A stretch of DNA of 60,974 nucleotides from an uncultured Collinsella sp. (GTDB taxonomy: Bacteria > Actinomycetota > Coriobacteriia > Coriobacteriales > Coriobacteriaceae). The DNA lies in contig CAUGNQ010000007.1 of NCBI GenBank assembly GCA_959600835.1, positions 1 to 60,974 on the forward strand, written 5' to 3'. A model generated the notes under the pieces. The model ran no database searches. It saw only the letters and a program-made list of their open reading frames with translations, and was not told where the DNA came from. The translations under genes were made by a program, and so were the position numbers. Positions 33,841 to 42,610 of this stretch are shown here, one piece after another. Positions within the stretch are counted from its first letter, which is position 1, and every line of letters starts with the position of its first letter.

Positions 33841-34440
33841 ATGTTCAATATCGTGCTGTATGCGCCCGAGATTCCGGCCAATACGGGCAATATCGGCCGT
33901 ACCTGCGTGGTCACCGGTGCCCATCTGCATCTGGTGGAGCCGCTGGGGTTTTCCCTCGATGACAAGACGGTACGTCGCGCCGGTCTGGGCTACTGGCAAA
34001 ATTTGGACGTGACGACCTATGCCGGCTGGGAGGATTTCCTTGCGCGCAACGGCCTCTCCCCCGCCGATGGCCATCTGCATCTGCTGACCAAAAAGGCACG
34101 CCGCACCTATGCGCAAAGCACCTACCGCGACGGTGACTATTTGGTCTTTGGCAGCGAGAGCTCGGGCATTCCCGAGCCACTGCTTGCCGCGGCGCCCGAG
34201 CGCTGCGAGCGCATCCCGATGCTGCGCGATTGTGACTCACTCGATAACGCCGAGGCTTGGGAAGCTCACGAGGAATCGCTCGGACATACCGAGGACAGCC
34301 ACGAGACCATCCTTCAGCAGGATATCTGCGGCAACTTCGTCAACCCGGACGACTACCGCATCAGCGCACTCAACCTCTCCAACAGCGCCGCCATCGTCCT
34401 CTACGAAGCCCTACGCCAAACAGGCTTTCCGGGAATGTGA
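33841..34440 (+). CDS. trmL: tRNA (cytidine(34)-2'-O)-methyltransferase TrmL
   Basis: 199 residues of the SPOUT family; methylates the wobble base of some tRNA-Leu. Motifs: FNIVLYAPEIPANTGNIGRTC at the start with the catalytic Arg, LVFGSESSGIP, and the knot-forming LNLSNSAAIVLYE near the end. Usual TrmL is about 155 residues. Here about 38 residues are inserted between RIPM and RISALNLSNS (LRDCDSLDNAEAWEAHEESL and onward), in the loop leading into the knot. ATG at 33841 follows AAGGAG. The stop codon lies inside a hairpin repeat (34434-34466). Confidence 0.88.
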   Translation: MFNIVLYAPEIPANTGNIGRTCVVTGAHLHLVEPLGFSLDDKTVRRAGLGYWQNLDVTTYAGWEDFLARNGLSPADGHLHLLTKKARRTYAQSTYRDGDYLVFGSESSGIPEPLLAAAPERCERIPMLRDCDSLDNAEAWEAHEESLGHTEDSHETILQQDICGNFVNPDDYRISALNLSNSAAIVLYEALRQTGFPGM

Positions 34441-34466
34441 CAAAGGGACTGACCCTTTGTCACATT
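34434..34466. repeat. Hairpin repeat GACAAAGGG type
   Basis: AATGTGACAAAGGG and CCCTTTGTCACATT form perfect 14-base arms around ACTGA; the trmL stop codon is inside. Related hairpins are at 35692-35721 and 39421-39445. Confidence 0.8.
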
Positions 34467-34584
34467 CAAGCGCCACGCCGACGGCACACACGCCTAATTG
34501 ATGCTCTAGATAAAGAGCCATCACTTTTAATCAGAATTAACTAAAGTAAAATGAAGTTAAACGGCGGTGTGAAAGGAGAGCCTT

Positions 34585-35685
34585 GTGAAATATCTCGAGA
34601 ACCCATTTACCCCCAGTTTTGGTGAGGTTCCTGCCCATCTCGCTGGCAGACAACAGATTATTCGGGATTTGGACCGTGCCTTCTTGAGCCAGCGCAGGCG
34701 CCCAGAATTAACATCGATCTTCTCAGGCGCGCGTGGAACCGGTAAAACCGCTCTCATGTCGTCGCTCGCGACAAGGGCGGAATCCCACGGCTGGATTGCC
34801 GTAAAGACGACCGCGCTCCCGGGAATGCTTGAGGAAATCGAGCTCGGGGCGAAACGTGCTGCCGGCCATCTTATCGACCCGTCCAACCACTTCGAAGTCA
34901 CCGGTCTCGGAATTGCACCGCTCGGCAGCATCGAGGTCAATCGCGTTCACGATGCCTCAACCTGGCGTTATCGCATGAGCGACATCATCGACCAGCTCAA
35001 CGAGGCGGGCACCGGTCTGCTCGTCACGGTTGACGAGGTGGACCCGACACTCAACGAGATGATTCAGCTCGCAGCGACGTATCAGCACTTTGTGACCGAT
35101 GGGAAACGCGTCGCCCTGCTCATGGCGGGACTTCCCAACAACGTATCGACGCTACTGAACCACAAGACGGTCTCGTTCCTTCGCCGCGCCCAACAATATC
35201 ATCTGGGCCGCATTGCCGACTATGACGTGCGCGAGGCCTTGATTCGCACAATCCAGGAAAACGATCGCCTGGCAGATGCTGAGGGAATCGATCGAGCCGT
35301 TCGCTCGATCTCTGGTTTTCCCTTCCTATTGCAACTCGTAGGCTACCGTGCCTGGGACCTCACAAGCGATTCGAAGGAGATCTCGTCACGCGACTTTGAC
35401 CTGGGAATCAAAATCGCGCGCGACGAGATGGACGACCGAATCCTCGCGGCAACCTATCGGGAACTCACGGCAGAGGACAAGCGATTCCTCATCGCCATGC
35501 TCGATGACGAGGAAGAGTCCACCACCGCTGACCTTGTCGAGCGCCTTAAGCGTTCGCCGCAGCAGGTCTCCCGCTACCGACGCCGCATGATAGACGCCGG
35601 CATCATCGGGGAGCGAGGACGAGGGCTCGTCGCATTTGAATTGCCATTCTTCCGCGACTATCTCGCAGCTCAATGCGTGAAATAG
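34585..35685 (+). CDS. AAA ATPase with C-terminal winged helix (paralogue A)
   Basis: 366 residues, no membrane segment. Walker A is SGARGTGKTALM (about 47-58), Walker B LLVTVDEVDP (about 147-156), sensor-1 region RVALLMAGLPNN, then a FLRRAQQY arginine motif. A helical lid follows (about 220-290), and a winged-helix domain ends the protein (DLVERLKRSPQQVSRYRRRMIDAGII). The layout resembles ORC/MNS-type STAND ATPases of the AAA_16/ATPase_2 kind. Start is GTG at 34585 with AAAGGAGAG upstream. It converges on the UvrA-like gene, and its paralogue lies on the far side of that gene. Function unknown. Confidence 0.82.
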   Translation: MKYLENPFTPSFGEVPAHLAGRQQIIRDLDRAFLSQRRRPELTSIFSGARGTGKTALMSSLATRAESHGWIAVKTTALPGMLEEIELGAKRAAGHLIDPSNHFEVTGLGIAPLGSIEVNRVHDASTWRYRMSDIIDQLNEAGTGLLVTVDEVDPTLNEMIQLAATYQHFVTDGKRVALLMAGLPNNVSTLLNHKTVSFLRRAQQYHLGRIADYDVREALIRTIQENDRLADAEGIDRAVRSISGFPFLLQLVGYRAWDLTSDSKEISSRDFDLGIKIARDEMDDRILAATYRELTAEDKRFLIAMLDDEEESTTADLVERLKRSPQQVSRYRRRMIDAGIIGERGRGLVAFELPFFRDYLAAQCVK

Positions 35686-35691
35686 AAGTCA

Positions 35692-35721
35692 ATGCGACAA
35701 AGGGGTGCCCCTTTGTCGCAT
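35692..35721. repeat. Hairpin repeat between convergent ends
   Basis: ATGCGACAAAGGGG and CCCCTTTGTCGCAT, perfect 14-base arms around TG, in the 39-base gap between ATPase A and the UvrA-like gene. Probably also a terminator for both. Confidence 0.85.
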
Positions 35722-35724
35722 CGC

Positions 35725-38238
35725 CTATAGATAGCGGCCGGTAATGCTCTTGGAGCAGGCCGCGATGTCGCCTGGCGTACCGGCGCAGACGATTTGCCCG
35801 CCGGCGTCGCCACCGCCCGGGCCCATGTCGATCACGTAATCGGCGTTACGGATAAGGTCGAGATAGTGTTCGATCACGATAACCGTGGCGCCTTTGGCAA
35901 CAAGGCCGTCGAACACATTCAGCAACACCTGAACATCGAGCGGATGCAGGCCAATCGTGGGCTCGTCAAATACGAATACGGCATCATCCTGCACGCGGCC
36001 CATCTCGCTCGCAAGCTTAAGGCGCTGCGCTTCACCGCCCGAAAGCGCCGGTGTGGGCTCGCCAAGCGTGAGATAACCCAGGCCCAGGTCGTGCAAGGTC
36101 TGCAAGCGCGTCTGAACCTTCTTGAGTCCCAGTGTGGCGTCGAGCGCCTCATCCACACTCATATCCATAAGCTGCGGCAACGTAAGCAGGCTCCCGTCCT
36201 TGCCCTCGCGATGGATATGCGAGGCGGATTCCGCGTAGCGAGAGCCGCGACATGCGGGACAGACGATCTCGACGTCGGGCAAAAACTGCACGTCGAGCGA
36301 TATCGAGCCCGTGCCGTCACACGTAGGGCAGCGCAAGGCGCCGGTGTTGTAGCTAAAGGCGCCCGCCTTGTAGCCGGCTGCCTTGGCCTCGGGCGTACGG
36401 GCGAAAGCGCGGCGCAGCTCATCATGGATGTCGGCATAAGTCGCTACCGTCGAGCGCACGTTGGCGCCGATGGGCGTAGCGTCAATCAGGTTTGCGCGGG
36501 CAATACCCTCGGCATCGACCCAACGCACGTGCCCCGGCAGGCGCTCGCCAGCTGCCTGCGCCTTGAGTGCCGGGATGAGCGTCTCGAGCACCAACGTCGT
36601 CTTGCCCGAACCCGAAACACCCGTAACCGCAACCAAGCGACCGCGCGGGATATCGACTTCGAGCGGCTTGACGGTATGGATGGCATCGGTCGCCATGCGG
36701 ATATGGCCCTGGTCGAACATTTCGTCGTCAGTCACCTGCGGACGCAAGCGCTTGGGCTCGGCGCGCAAAAACGGCGCGATGCGACTGCTCTGCGATTGCT
36801 CGACCTCGTCTACCGTACCAGCGGCGATCACATTGCCGCCGCCTGCTCCGGCAACGGGGCCCATCTCGACAAGATAGTCGGCTTCCGCCAGTACGCGCGT
36901 ATCGTGGTCGACAACAACCACGGTGTTGCCGTCATCCACCAGATCGCGCATCACGCCCACCAGGCCGTCGACATTGGCAGGATGCAAGCCAATCGAGGGC
37001 TCGTCCAGTACATAGAGCACGCCCGTCGAGCGATTGCGCACCACGCGGGCGAGCTGGACGCGCTGGCGCTCACCCGTGGAGAGCGTGGCGCCGGCGCGGT
37101 CGAGCGAGAGATAGTCAAGCCCCAGGTCGACCAAGCGACGAGCCGTGCTCAAAAATGAATCGCAGATATCCACTGCCATGGGCTGCATCTCGGCCGGCAA
37201 GGATGCGGGCACCCCGTGCACCCACTCAATCGCCTCGCCCAATGTCATGGCCGCCGCCTGTGCCAGATTGATACCGCGTACCTGGGGCTGGCGTGCGGCC
37301 TCGGAGAGGCGCGTGCCGCCACAGTCACGGCATGGCCCCTCGCGCAGAAAGCGCGCAACGCGCTTGAGCCCCTTGTCGTCCTTAACCTTGGCAAGCACAT
37401 TCTCCACGGTATAGACGGCGTTGTAATAGGTGAAGTCGAGCGGCGTGGCGCCCTCGCCGTTTTTGGGAACGTAGAGAATGTGCTTTTTGACCGCCGGACC
37501 ATGGAACACGATGTCGCGCTCCTGAGGCGTGAGCTGGTTAAACGGCACGTCGGTGCGTACGCCCATCTCGCCGGCCACCTGCTTCATCAGATCCCACATG
37601 AGCGTGCCCCAGGGAAGGACCGCACCTTCGTTGATAGTCTTTGACTCGTCGGGCACCAGGCTCGCCTCGTCCACCTCGCGCATGACGCCGGTGCCACCGC
37701 AGGTGGGGCATGCACCACCGCTATTGAAAGCCAAATCCTCGGCACTCGGCGCGTAGAACTCGCGGCCGCATGTCGGACACGTGAGCGACAGGCCCGCAGC
37801 CACGTTAAGGCTCGGCTCCACACGCGCCCCGCAATGCGGGCACACGTGATGGGCACAGCGGCTGAAGAGCAAACGCAGGCTATTGTTGAGCTCGGTCATG
37901 GTGCCAAAGGTCGAGCGCACGCCCGGCACGCTCGGTCGCTGGTGCAGCGCGAGCGCCGCCGGCACGTGCAGTACCTCGTCCACCTGAGCGTGCTCGGCCT
38001 GCGTCAGGCGACGTCGAGTATAGGTGCTGAGCGCCTCCAGGTAACGACGCGAGCCCTCGGCATAAAGAACCCCCAGCGCCAGAGAGCTCTTGCCCGAACC
38101 TGACACGCCGGCAATACCCACGAGCTTTCCCAGCGGAATATCGATATCGATGTCCTTAAGGTTATGGACACGTGCGCCACGTACCTCGATAGCCTGCGGG
38201 CTCATCTTCTGTTCCGTCACCTTTATCACCCTACTCAT
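35725..38238 (-). CDS. UvrA-like ABC ATPase (short, UvrA2 type)
   Basis: 837 residues, two ABC ATPase modules. First: GVSGSGKSSLALG, LSTGERQRVQLA, LYVLDEPSIGLHP. Second: GVSGSGKTTLVLE, LSGGEAQRLKLA, VFVFDEPTIGLHP. Zinc-type CxxC pairs are CPHCG/CPTCG, CPTCGGTG and CPTCDGTG/CPACRG. True UvrA has about 940 residues, and the shorter class II UvrA (UvrA2/DrrC-type) lacks the UvrB-binding region. These have been linked to drug tolerance and DNA damage. The start is uncertain: ATG at 38238, GTG at 38220 and ATG at 38205 are all in frame. It overlaps the ATPase B gene's stop, so they are coupled. Confidence 0.9.
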   Translation of the reverse strand: MSRVIKVTEQKMSPQAIEVRGARVHNLKDIDIDIPLGKLVGIAGVSGSGKSSLALGVLYAEGSRRYLEALSTYTRRRLTQAEHAQVDEVLHVPAALALHQRPSVPGVRSTFGTMTELNNSLRLLFSRCAHHVCPHCGARVEPSLNVAAGLSLTCPTCGREFYAPSAEDLAFNSGGACPTCGGTGVMREVDEASLVPDESKTINEGAVLPWGTLMWDLMKQVAGEMGVRTDVPFNQLTPQERDIVFHGPAVKKHILYVPKNGEGATPLDFTYYNAVYTVENVLAKVKDDKGLKRVARFLREGPCRDCGGTRLSEAARQPQVRGINLAQAAAMTLGEAIEWVHGVPASLPAEMQPMAVDICDSFLSTARRLVDLGLDYLSLDRAGATLSTGERQRVQLARVVRNRSTGVLYVLDEPSIGLHPANVDGLVGVMRDLVDDGNTVVVVDHDTRVLAEADYLVEMGPVAGAGGGNVIAAGTVDEVEQSQSSRIAPFLRAEPKRLRPQVTDDEMFDQGHIRMATDAIHTVKPLEVDIPRGRLVAVTGVSGSGKTTLVLETLIPALKAQAAGERLPGHVRWVDAEGIARANLIDATPIGANVRSTVATYADIHDELRRAFARTPEAKAAGYKAGAFSYNTGALRCPTCDGTGSISLDVQFLPDVEIVCPACRGSRYAESASHIHREGKDGSLLTLPQLMDMSVDEALDATLGLKKVQTRLQTLHDLGLGYLTLGEPTPALSGGEAQRLKLASEMGRVQDDAVFVFDEPTIGLHPLDVQVLLNVFDGLVAKGATVIVIEHYLDLIRNADYVIDMGPGGGDAGGQIVCAGTPGDIAACSKSITGRYL

Positions 38239-39349
38239 GCCATATAACTCGATCGCGAATGTACGCGCCCAGCATGGGCACGGTAAACCGGACGAGGCCG
38301 TATCCGGCAGCTTCGATGACGCGCTCGCGAATCAGGCTTGCGCGATATTTACTCGCCCAGCTCTGGGTACGCTCGCAGCGCTCAATGATATCCGCCATGC
38401 GCGTCGGTTTGCCCTCTTCAACCGCCATGGCCTCGATAAAGAGGCGCTGTGGACTGCGCAGCCCGTAATACAGAGGCGCGTCAACCGCTTCGTAGAACTC
38501 GGAGACGGCATCCGCATGGCCATCCTCGACATCGCGCCTTTCGATGACCTGCGAGCTACGCCGGACAGCAGACCGCCACATGTAATATCCCACCAGCTGA
38601 ACCATATAGGGATGCCCCATGCTCTTGTGCGCCGCAAGGTCCGCTGTCTCCGCGTCAACGTAAAGACCAGCGTCTTTGACCGTCTGGATATACGAATCGC
38701 GTACCTTGGGCAAAGATATCGCCTCCAGCGTACGCTGCTGGGCACGCCGCAAAAACGTCACGCTCGGCTCTTCGAGCAGATCGTCAACCATACTGGGCAA
38801 GCCAGCGAACACCAGCGCAAGACCGCGCTGGTCGCTATCGGGCAAGCCCGTGGCATCCTGGTCTCCGAGCAACTGCTGATAGAGAACGGCAAGGGCCGCC
38901 AGTTCCTCGATAGACGCCGATTGTGCCTCGTCAATCGCAAACAGTATGCCCTTGCCTGGACCGAGCTTCTTGAGGCGCTCGTTGACCAGCCCTCGCAACG
39001 TTTCGCCCTTTGCTCGCGCCGCCTCGACCGACATCCGGCCAAACGACGGACCGAACTCCATTGACGTCACAACGGGCTTATTCGAGCGAAGCGCGTCGGC
39101 TAAGCGGTCGCATAAGCCAAGCGAAGCGGAATCGGAGATAACCGCCCATCCGCGCTCGCTGGCTAGACGTTGCAGCTCCCGCAGGAGAACCGTTTTGCCG
39201 CAGCCGCGGTTTCCCGTAATGAGCATGAGCCTACCCGGCGCTCCGGCGCCGTTGTCGAGTCCTTCCTCAAAATCTTCGATGACCGACTCTCGACCGATGA
39301 GCATCGGAGGCCGCTTGCCTGCCGTTGGCTTAAAGGGATTTGGATTCAT
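38231..39349 (-). CDS. AAA ATPase with C-terminal winged helix (paralogue B)
   Basis: 372 residues, same architecture as the gene at 34585: Walker A ITGNRGCGKTVLLREL (about 44-59), Walker B GILFAIDEAQSA (about 133-144), GLALVFAGLPSMVDDLL, then TFLRRAQQRTL, a MVQLVGYYMWR segment shared with LLQLVGYRAW in paralogue A, and a C-terminal winged helix (SKYRASLIRERVIEAAGYGLVRF). GAGGAGG precedes the ATG. Its stop overlaps the start of the UvrA-like gene, suggesting joint expression. It follows a 10-bp period repeat that may regulate it. Function unknown. Confidence 0.82.
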   Translation of the reverse strand: MNPNPFKPTAGKRPPMLIGRESVIEDFEEGLDNGAGAPGRLMLITGNRGCGKTVLLRELQRLASERGWAVISDSASLGLCDRLADALRSNKPVVTSMEFGPSFGRMSVEAARAKGETLRGLVNERLKKLGPGKGILFAIDEAQSASIEELAALAVLYQQLLGDQDATGLPDSDQRGLALVFAGLPSMVDDLLEEPSVTFLRRAQQRTLEAISLPKVRDSYIQTVKDAGLYVDAETADLAAHKSMGHPYMVQLVGYYMWRSAVRRSSQVIERRDVEDGHADAVSEFYEAVDAPLYYGLRSPQRLFIEAMAVEEGKPTRMADIIERCERTQSWASKYRASLIRERVIEAAGYGLVRFTVPMLGAYIRDRVIWHE

Positions 39350-39381
39350 GTCGGCCTCCTCGGATCGGTAAATCCTGGTAA

Positions 39382-39415
39382 CAGTTATACCAACTTATAC
39401 CGAGTTATACCAACT
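39382..39415. repeat. Three TTATACC units with exact 10-bp period
   Basis: TTATACC at 39385, 39395 and 39405, separated by AAC and GAG. It lies 36 bases upstream of ATPase B and reads GGTATAA on that gene's strand. One helical turn spacing fits multimeric protein binding or a promoter with repeated -10 like words. Confidence 0.55.
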
Positions 39416-39420
39416 GAATC

Positions 39421-39445
39421 TGACAAAGGGGCTGCCCCTCTGTCA
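39421..39445. repeat. Hairpin repeat at end of TetM-like gene
   Basis: TGACAAAGGGG and CCCCTCTGTCA, 11-base arms with one mismatch around CTG. The right arm overlaps the last codon of the TetM-like gene; probably its terminator. Confidence 0.7.
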
Positions 39446-41446
39446 CATGTGGCCGAAAAACTCGGCGTCTGCTGCTCGCCAGGGGCGGAAGGTGGCGGGA
39501 TCGATCTTTACGTGCGCCGCGGCGGGTACGTCGTACCATTTGACCGTGTAACCAGCGCCGTGAGAGCAAAAGACCGAGTCGGGCGTGTTGGGCAGATCGG
39601 CCTCGGGCTCATAGGCGGCCGTCTCGATTACGCGCTCGGCATCATGGCAAGCCGCATAGCCGGCGAACTCCAGGTACAGATGCCCGCGACCGCTCGTGTA
39701 GGCAGCTACCTCCAGGGCATAGTCCTGCACCTCGGATGCCGGCACGCGACCCACAAGCTTCGCCCGGTCCCCCGTCATCGTCGGTGGCTCGTACTCGGCA
39801 CCCATGCGCGTGGCATCCGAGAGCGCCCGGCCCACGCACTCCCCCGGCACCTCGAGCTCAAAGTGGTACCACGGCTCCAACAGCACCGCCGCGCCAGCCT
39901 CACGCGCCTGCATGAGCCCCTGGCGAATCGCGCGGTACGTGGCCTGGCGAAAATCGCCGCCCTCGGTGTGTTTGGCATGCGCACGGCCGCCCGTGAGCGT
40001 AATGCGCACATCGGTGATGGGCGAGCCGGTCAGCACGCCCAGGTGATCGCGCTCCATGGCGTTGGTGAGTGCCAGACGCTGCCAGTTAAGATCGAGCTCA
40101 TCGGTCGAGGTCACGGTGCCAAACTGCACGCCCGAACCCGCCGGCAACGGCTCCAGACGCAGATGCACCTCGGCATAGTGGCGCAGTGGCTCAAAGTGGC
40201 CCACGCCCTCGACCGGCTGCGAAATAGTCTCCTTATAGAGAATGCCGCCAGACTCAAACGCAACCGAAAGGCCAAAGCGATCGGCCAACACCCGCTGCAC
40301 GACCTCGAGCTGCACCGCCCCCATAAGCTGCAGATGTATTTGTTCAAGATGGGTGTTCCAGCCTACGCCGAGCATGGGATCTTCGTCCGCCAACTCAGTC
40401 AGCGCTTTGAACACCGCGTGGACATCGTGTTCGCCCGGAAGCACCGTATAGGTGAGGACCGGCGCAATGACGGGCGCATCGCACGCGGGTTCCGCGCCCA
40501 GAGCGTCCCCTGGGCGAACGTGCGCAAGGCCCGTCACGGCACAAATGCCGCCAGCAGCAACTTCTTGGGCAAGCTCATACTTCTCGCCGTTATAGATGCG
40601 TACCTGATCGACCTTCTGCTCCCATGCCTCGGCACCGGAACGTCCGTTAATCACCTGTTTGGCATGCAGCGTGCCGCCGGTCACTTTAACCCAAGCCAAG
40701 CGCTCGCCGCGGTCCCCGCGGCTGACGCGATAGACGCGGGCGGCAAACTCCGGGAGCCACGCCTGTTCGCGCATCAGCGCGCATATACCATCCAACAGCT
40801 CGTCCACACCTTGGTCCTTGAGCGCCGAGCCGGCAAAGCAGGGAAAGAGCTTGCGCTCAGCAACCATGCGCGACAGCGTCGCGGAGGAAAGCTCACCCGC
40901 CTCAAGAAACTCCTCGAGCGCCGCTTCGTCCAACGCAGCAGCGTCCTCCTGAACGGCGCCACCCGCCAGCAGTTCGTTGGCATCCAGGCACCCCTCAGAA
41001 AGACGTTGCCCAAGTTGTGCCAGCAAAACATCGCGGCCGGGATTCTCCAAATCGATCTTGTTGATAAAGATGAACGTCGGGATGTCATAGCGCGCAAGCA
41101 GGCGCCACAGGGTTTCGGTGTGCCCCTGTACGCCATCGTTGGCGCCTACCACCAGAATCGCGTAGTCCAGGGCACGCAGCGTGCGCTCCGCCTCGGCAGA
41201 AAAATCGACATGGCCGGGAGCGTCCACGAGCATAACGTGGGTGTCACCATGGTCGAGCACAGCCTGCGACGAGAAGATCGTGATACCGCGCTCACGCTCA
41301 ATCTCGTTCGTATCCAGATGCGAGTCGCCATCGTCAACGCGGCCGCGCTTGCGAATGCGGCCCGCGTTAAACAGCATGGCCTCGGCCAGCGTGGTCTTGC
41401 CGGCATCGACATGCGCCAAGATTCCAGCGACCGCTTGCTTCGACAT
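39443..41446 (-). CDS. TetM-like translational GTPase
   Basis: 667 residues of the elongation factor G-like ribosomal protection family (TetM/TetW/TetO). GTPase motifs are all present: GILAHVDAGKTTLAEAML (G1), IERERGIT (G2), VDAPGHVDF (G3), INKID (G4) and GSALKDQG (G5). Domains II-V follow, ending in KVIKIDPATFRPWRAADAEFFGHM-like residues. Length is slightly above that of mobile TetM (about 640). It sits among chromosomal genes without mobile markers, so it may be a resident relative rather than acquired tetracycline resistance. Start ATG 41444-41446 has AGAGGAG upstream. Confidence 0.82.
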   Translation of the reverse strand: MSKQAVAGILAHVDAGKTTLAEAMLFNAGRIRKRGRVDDGDSHLDTNEIERERGITIFSSQAVLDHGDTHVMLVDAPGHVDFSAEAERTLRALDYAILVVGANDGVQGHTETLWRLLARYDIPTFIFINKIDLENPGRDVLLAQLGQRLSEGCLDANELLAGGAVQEDAAALDEAALEEFLEAGELSSATLSRMVAERKLFPCFAGSALKDQGVDELLDGICALMREQAWLPEFAARVYRVSRGDRGERLAWVKVTGGTLHAKQVINGRSGAEAWEQKVDQVRIYNGEKYELAQEVAAGGICAVTGLAHVRPGDALGAEPACDAPVIAPVLTYTVLPGEHDVHAVFKALTELADEDPMLGVGWNTHLEQIHLQLMGAVQLEVVQRVLADRFGLSVAFESGGILYKETISQPVEGVGHFEPLRHYAEVHLRLEPLPAGSGVQFGTVTSTDELDLNWQRLALTNAMERDHLGVLTGSPITDVRITLTGGRAHAKHTEGGDFRQATYRAIRQGLMQAREAGAAVLLEPWYHFELEVPGECVGRALSDATRMGAEYEPPTMTGDRAKLVGRVPASEVQDYALEVAAYTSGRGHLYLEFAGYAACHDAERVIETAAYEPEADLPNTPDSVFCSHGAGYTVKWYDVPAAAHVKIDPATFRPWRAADAEFFGHM

Positions 41447-41633
41447 GGCTCTCCTCTTATTGCAAGCCCATCGCACGCGGCAACGGGCACCCTCGTTCCA
41501 CACTGGATGATACAATTTACGGGCCGGCGGGCGAAGCGGGCCCTATCCCCCGACCGAGCTCATCGCCCCGCGTTGCCGCGCGGCGATTTTCGTAGGTTCG
41601 CGCCTTGCGAAAGCCGGCTTGCAAATCAGCACA

Positions 41634-41672
41634 GCGAACGAAAATGACCCCACCTGGGCCAGTTTCGTTCGC
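41634..41672. repeat. Inverted repeat GCGAACGAAA...TTTCGTTCGC
   Basis: Perfect ten-base arms; inner bases TG-CCC and GGG-CA also pair partly. It sits in the 253-base gap between the GNAT gene and the TetM-like gene. It may be a terminator or another member of the intergenic hairpins. The rest of that gap shows nothing I recognise. Confidence 0.5.
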
Positions 41673-41699
41673 ATGAATTATTGATATGAGGCGTCGCTC

Positions 41700-42188
41700 T
41701 TACGCCTCGCGCAGCCAGTCAAACGCAACACGCGGCGTACCGTCCGACACATATACGATACCGGCGCGCTTAAACCCGGCCTTGGCAATGGCTCCCTGCA
41801 TGGGCAGGTTGTCCTGATGTGTGTCGATGCGCAGGTGATCGGCACGCTCCTTGGCAAAGGCAAACATCGCGGCCGCGATACCGTGCACGGTGCCGTCGGA
41901 TGCCACACGGTGCAGCACGGCGTACGGAGTGTCGCTACGCCATTGACCGTCCTCAATTACGTCATAGCACTCGTCCGGGCCCGGTAAAAAGGCAAACGTC
42001 GCCACCACGTGACCATCGACTTCGCACACATAGCTGCCACCGGCGGCGATATCGGCAGCCAGCTGCTCGGCAGAAGGCGTGCCCTCGGGCCACTGCGTGG
42101 CGTTGCCATGCGCGCGCATAAAGGCGCGGGCCGCGTCATAGATAGCCATGACGGCGGGAATGTCGGTATCGAGGGTTTTTCTGATCAT
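41700..42188 (-). CDS. GNAT-family N-acetyltransferase
   Basis: 162 residues. The GNAT fold is seen as MIRKTLDTDIPAVMAIYDAAR at the N-terminus, VDGHVVATFAFL for strand 4, the acetyl-CoA stretch HRVASDGTVHGIAAAMFAFA, then RIDTHQDNLPMQGAIAKAGF with the usual N-x-x-M-x-x-x-x-x-x-x-GF ending. Transfers acetyl from acetyl-CoA to an amine; acceptor unknown. ATG 42186-42188 is preferred to the GTG one codon earlier. Divergent from the small zinc-type gene with an inverted repeat between. Confidence 0.85.
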   Translation of the reverse strand: MIRKTLDTDIPAVMAIYDAARAFMRAHGNATQWPEGTPSAEQLAADIAAGGSYVCEVDGHVVATFAFLPGPDECYDVIEDGQWRSDTPYAVLHRVASDGTVHGIAAAMFAFAKERADHLRIDTHQDNLPMQGAIAKAGFKRAGIVYVSDGTPRVAFDWLREA

Positions 42189-42209
42189 CACGCGGCGACC
42201 TCACGTTTA

Positions 42210-42241
42210 TTGGTATCACTTTGATTGAGCAATGATACCAA
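42210..42241. promoter_or_regulatory. Inverted repeat TTGGTATCA-N14-TGATACCAA
   Basis: Perfect nine-base arms between two divergent genes. Spacing fits a dimeric regulator; no regulator gene is adjacent. Confidence 0.4.
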
Positions 42242-42265
42242 CGTTTGGAGAGGGGCGCGAAGCAG

Positions 42266-42562
42266 ATGGGGAGCAAAAAGCGAGCCGCCTGGTCAAAAGC
42301 CAAAAGCGAGTTTTTGGGCGCTGCCACGGGCGGCGATATGAGCGACCTGTTTGCACGCGAAGACGAGCGCCGCGACGCATTAGACGCCGAGCGCGATGAA
42401 GCCTGGCGCTACAAGTCGTGCGAGCGCAAAAACCGTTACGACACGCGCGCCGAGGCCGAGGCAGTTATGGCCGACTGCGAAAACCGCGGACGGCGCGGCC
42501 TTGCCTGCTACAAATGCGAATACTGCGGCGGATGGCATCTGACGTCGCACCCTTGGAAATAG
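42266..42562 (+). CDS. Small protein with C-terminal zinc-ribbon-like motif
   Basis: 98 residues. The N-terminal half is basic then acidic and helical; the C-terminal part reads YKSCERKNRYDTRAEAEAVM and then CYKCEYCGGWHLTS, with CxxCxxC plus His, a probable zinc site seen in many small actinobacterial and phage proteins. Start ATG 42266 has GGAGAGGGG upstream; the frame is open to a TTG further upstream. No function known. Confidence 0.7.
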   Translation: MGSKKRAAWSKAKSEFLGAATGGDMSDLFAREDERRDALDAERDEAWRYKSCERKNRYDTRAEAEAVMADCENRGRRGLACYKCEYCGGWHLTSHPWK

Positions 42563-42610
42563 GCTCCGCATCGGCACGGCGCTGGCGAAGCGCCGGCCAT
42601 CGCACGCAAG

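Noticed and set aside
34585..41446. Integrated mobile element or prophage
   Set aside because: No integrase, transposase, direct flanking repeat or phage gene; base composition looks like the neighbours.
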